NCBI GenBank assembly: GCA_963970005.1 | Contig: CAXAMN010001148.1 | Span: forward strand, 1-64,000 | DNA: 64,000 nt | Origin: Durusdinium trenchii | Lineage: Eukaryota; Sar; Dinophyceae; Suessiales; Symbiodiniaceae | Reading direction: 5' to 3' | Shown here: positions 62,790 through 64,000 of the stretch, piece after piece | Layout of the letters: each line of letters opens with the position of its first letter | Numbering within the stretch: position 1 is the first letter of the stretch | The notes under the pieces: generated by a model | Database searches by the model: none | What the model saw: only the letters and a program-made list of their open reading frames with translations | What the model was told of the DNA's origin: nothing | Position numbers and translations under genes: made by a program

Positions 62790-64000
62790 AGCCAATTACA
62801 GCACACAAAAGCATTGCGCCAACGCAGGGCAGGCTCATGGCATTCCCTGCCATCTTGACACCTTCCCCATGTGAAACATGGCTAATGTCCAACTGTGGGC
62901 TACCGCTGGCCTTGGCGGCCTCAGGTGTCACAGGGATGCAGTGCGTGGACAAGGCCTCTTCCACGCTCAGGAACTGCTGTCTCACCTGTGGCAAACAAAG
63001 ATGTAATAATTAAGCAAACTGCCTATCTAAAACGCATTGTCTGCAGCTAGCCTTGTAGAACATCCGCCCCGAACTTGTCAACAATGTTGGCAAAGGATCT
63101 GGAGGGGTAGCTCCACGTCCGCGACCATTCTTTGCCATCTGTGACAAGTCAACGATGACCTTCTTCGGCATATGCTTGCTGTATTGTTTGAGGTTGGCTG
63201 CCTCACGCCGGTCACGGGCTAATAGCACATGAAAAGCTATAATACAAATGAATCGACTGAACAAAAAACATTGGTCTGAGCGTGGTGCATCAGCATGTGA
63301 CAAACGGTGCGTCTGCTTGGGCGACCACCAGAACTTGTCACATGTGAAATCACGGTGAACACGTGAAGTCAATGTCCTCAACAACTGCCGCAGGTCCGGA
63401 TAACGTCAGGGTGCCAGGCAAGACGGTCCTTCCTGAAGGCCAACACATAAAGGCGTGTCCTGCTGGCTGGAAGACCAAACAATTGTGGATCAATGCGCGC
63501 GTGCATGACCTGCCACTTTGTCCCCAGGGCACGTGTCAACAGAGTCAGGTCATACTCTGTGACATTCTCCCACAGCAGAATGTCGCTGTTGTCACCATTT
63601 TTGTGAAGCTTGAAGTATCGCCGATGTGTCTTGACCACAGGATCAAGGGCCTTGCGCCGCTTGCCCATCATGGAATATGAGACACATGGACCTCCTGGCT
63701 GAAACAAGATTCACTTTAACCATCGTGCGTGTGGCAAAGACTGACAATCACATGTCTTTCAATTCAATCAGTCCGTCCTGCCACGTTGACACGCATACCT
63801 CGGCAGGCAATCCCGTTACATTAATTTATGTGCTCTGCTTGACATGAGCCAACTTTCAATGCGCTTGCAAGCTGCGAGTAGTCGACTTCACTGGGCAAAC
63901 CTTGTCATGTGTCATGCAGTGGCAGCTCCCCTTCTCCGGAAAGAACCCCATGATATCGGGAGCAACGCACATGCCATATGTATTCTTGAGAATCATCCAA
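62790..64000 (-). CDS. Spliced C5-cytosine DNA methyltransferase, 5' part outside the window
   Basis: Motifs in order on the minus strand: IV GGPCVSYSMMGKRR in an exon starting at 63698 after TTTCAG; VI LLWENV; VIII FGLPASRTRLYVLAF; the pre-TRD block VDLSQMAKNGRGR and PTLLTSSGRMFYK; then, after a 66-base GC-AG intron (63051-62986), IX RQQFLSVEEAL and X AGNAMSLPCVGAM. Motif I and the N terminus must lie upstream, beyond 64000; a Cys/His-rich exon-like frame at about 64000-63860 may belong to it. The reading frame changes near 63385-63400 without a clear intron. It should methylate cytosine in DNA in the nucleus. It is more like ordinary DNMT/Dcm enzymes than the DNMT3-like domain of the LINE. 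Introns between motifs argue for a host gene. Confidence 0.75.
62986..63051 (-). other. 66-bp GC-AG intron in the methyltransferase gene
   Basis: TACAAG|GCTAGC ... CCACAG|GTGAGA joins FYK to VRQQFLS in phase 0 and restores the expected order of methyltransferase motifs. GC donors and AG|G junctions are typical of dinoflagellates. Confidence 0.75.

Noticed and set aside
1-64000. Bacterial or phage origin of the window
   Set aside because: EEP-RT LINE, copia elements with LTRs, introns and spliced-leader relics are eukaryotic; there are no operons or Shine-Dalgarno-led gene strings.
1-64000. tRNA, rRNA or CRISPR loci
   Set aside because: No cloverleaf-like B-box context, rRNA signatures or regularly spaced identical repeats were seen.

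Overview
The window looks like nuclear DNA of a dinoflagellate, most plausibly from the Symbiodiniaceae/Suessiales side. The reasons are: a LINE-type retrotransposon carrying a DNMT3-like cytosine methyltransferase (a combination known from Symbiodinium), two decayed matches to the dinoflagellate trans-spliced leader, a short GC-AG intron with an AG|G junction, Ty1/copia-type polyproteins with protist-style extra domains, and long repeat-rich intergenic stretches. No bacterial operon, rRNA, tRNA or CRISPR array is visible.

Layout. Positions 1-12845 (minus) hold a nearly complete non-LTR retrotransposon. ORF1 (7364-12670) joins a ubiquitin-specific-protease-like region to a DNMT3-like methyltransferase. 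ORF2 (1091-7367) has AP-endonuclease, reverse transcriptase, zinc-finger and RNase H domains, then a C-terminal region with the motif order of a family-A (Pol I/T7-like) polymerase palm. The two ORFs overlap by ATGA. A second, broken and 3'-truncated copy of ORF1 lies head-to-head at 15047-20108 (plus), with an LRR fragment and a spliced-leader relic between the copies.

Positions 20350-27462 (plus) hold a HAD-like ORF followed by a 1967-residue copia-like polyprotein: coiled coil, Gag, CCCH finger, protease, integrase and a terminal methyltransferase-like domain, but no reverse transcriptase. Positions 27.5-39.4 kb hold one spliced gene of unknown function (minus, about 28.4-30.9 kb), then mostly non-coding DNA with a modular family of short CTAG-linked repeats. 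Positions 39395-47207 hold a fresh Ty1/copia element (minus) with identical 174-bp LTRs, 5-bp target duplications, a primer-binding site, and Gag-protease and Pol reading frames separated by one in-frame TAG. Its Pol starts with another methyltransferase-like domain.

Positions 48.4-50.7 kb hold fold-back elements, a 104-bp hairpin and a 9-bp-unit minisatellite. Positions 51.9-64 kb hold three multi-exon genes on the minus strand: a BED-finger/hAT-like transposase-derived gene, a gene ending in a degenerate SAM-methyltransferase-like domain, and a spliced C5-cytosine methyltransferase cut by the window edge. Two perfect palindromes lie between the last two.

The unifying theme is methyltransferase-type domains. 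A clear DNMT3-like enzyme, a spliced host-style C5-MTase and three more divergent Rossmann/MTase-like domains occur within 64 kb, three of the five inside retroelements of different classes. The most interesting candidate system is the LINE-type element whose ORF1 appears to fuse a deubiquitinase-like domain to a DNA methyltransferase and whose ORF2 may carry a second polymerase. All domain calls were made by reading motifs, without profile searches. Exon borders are approximate unless a splice site is stated.
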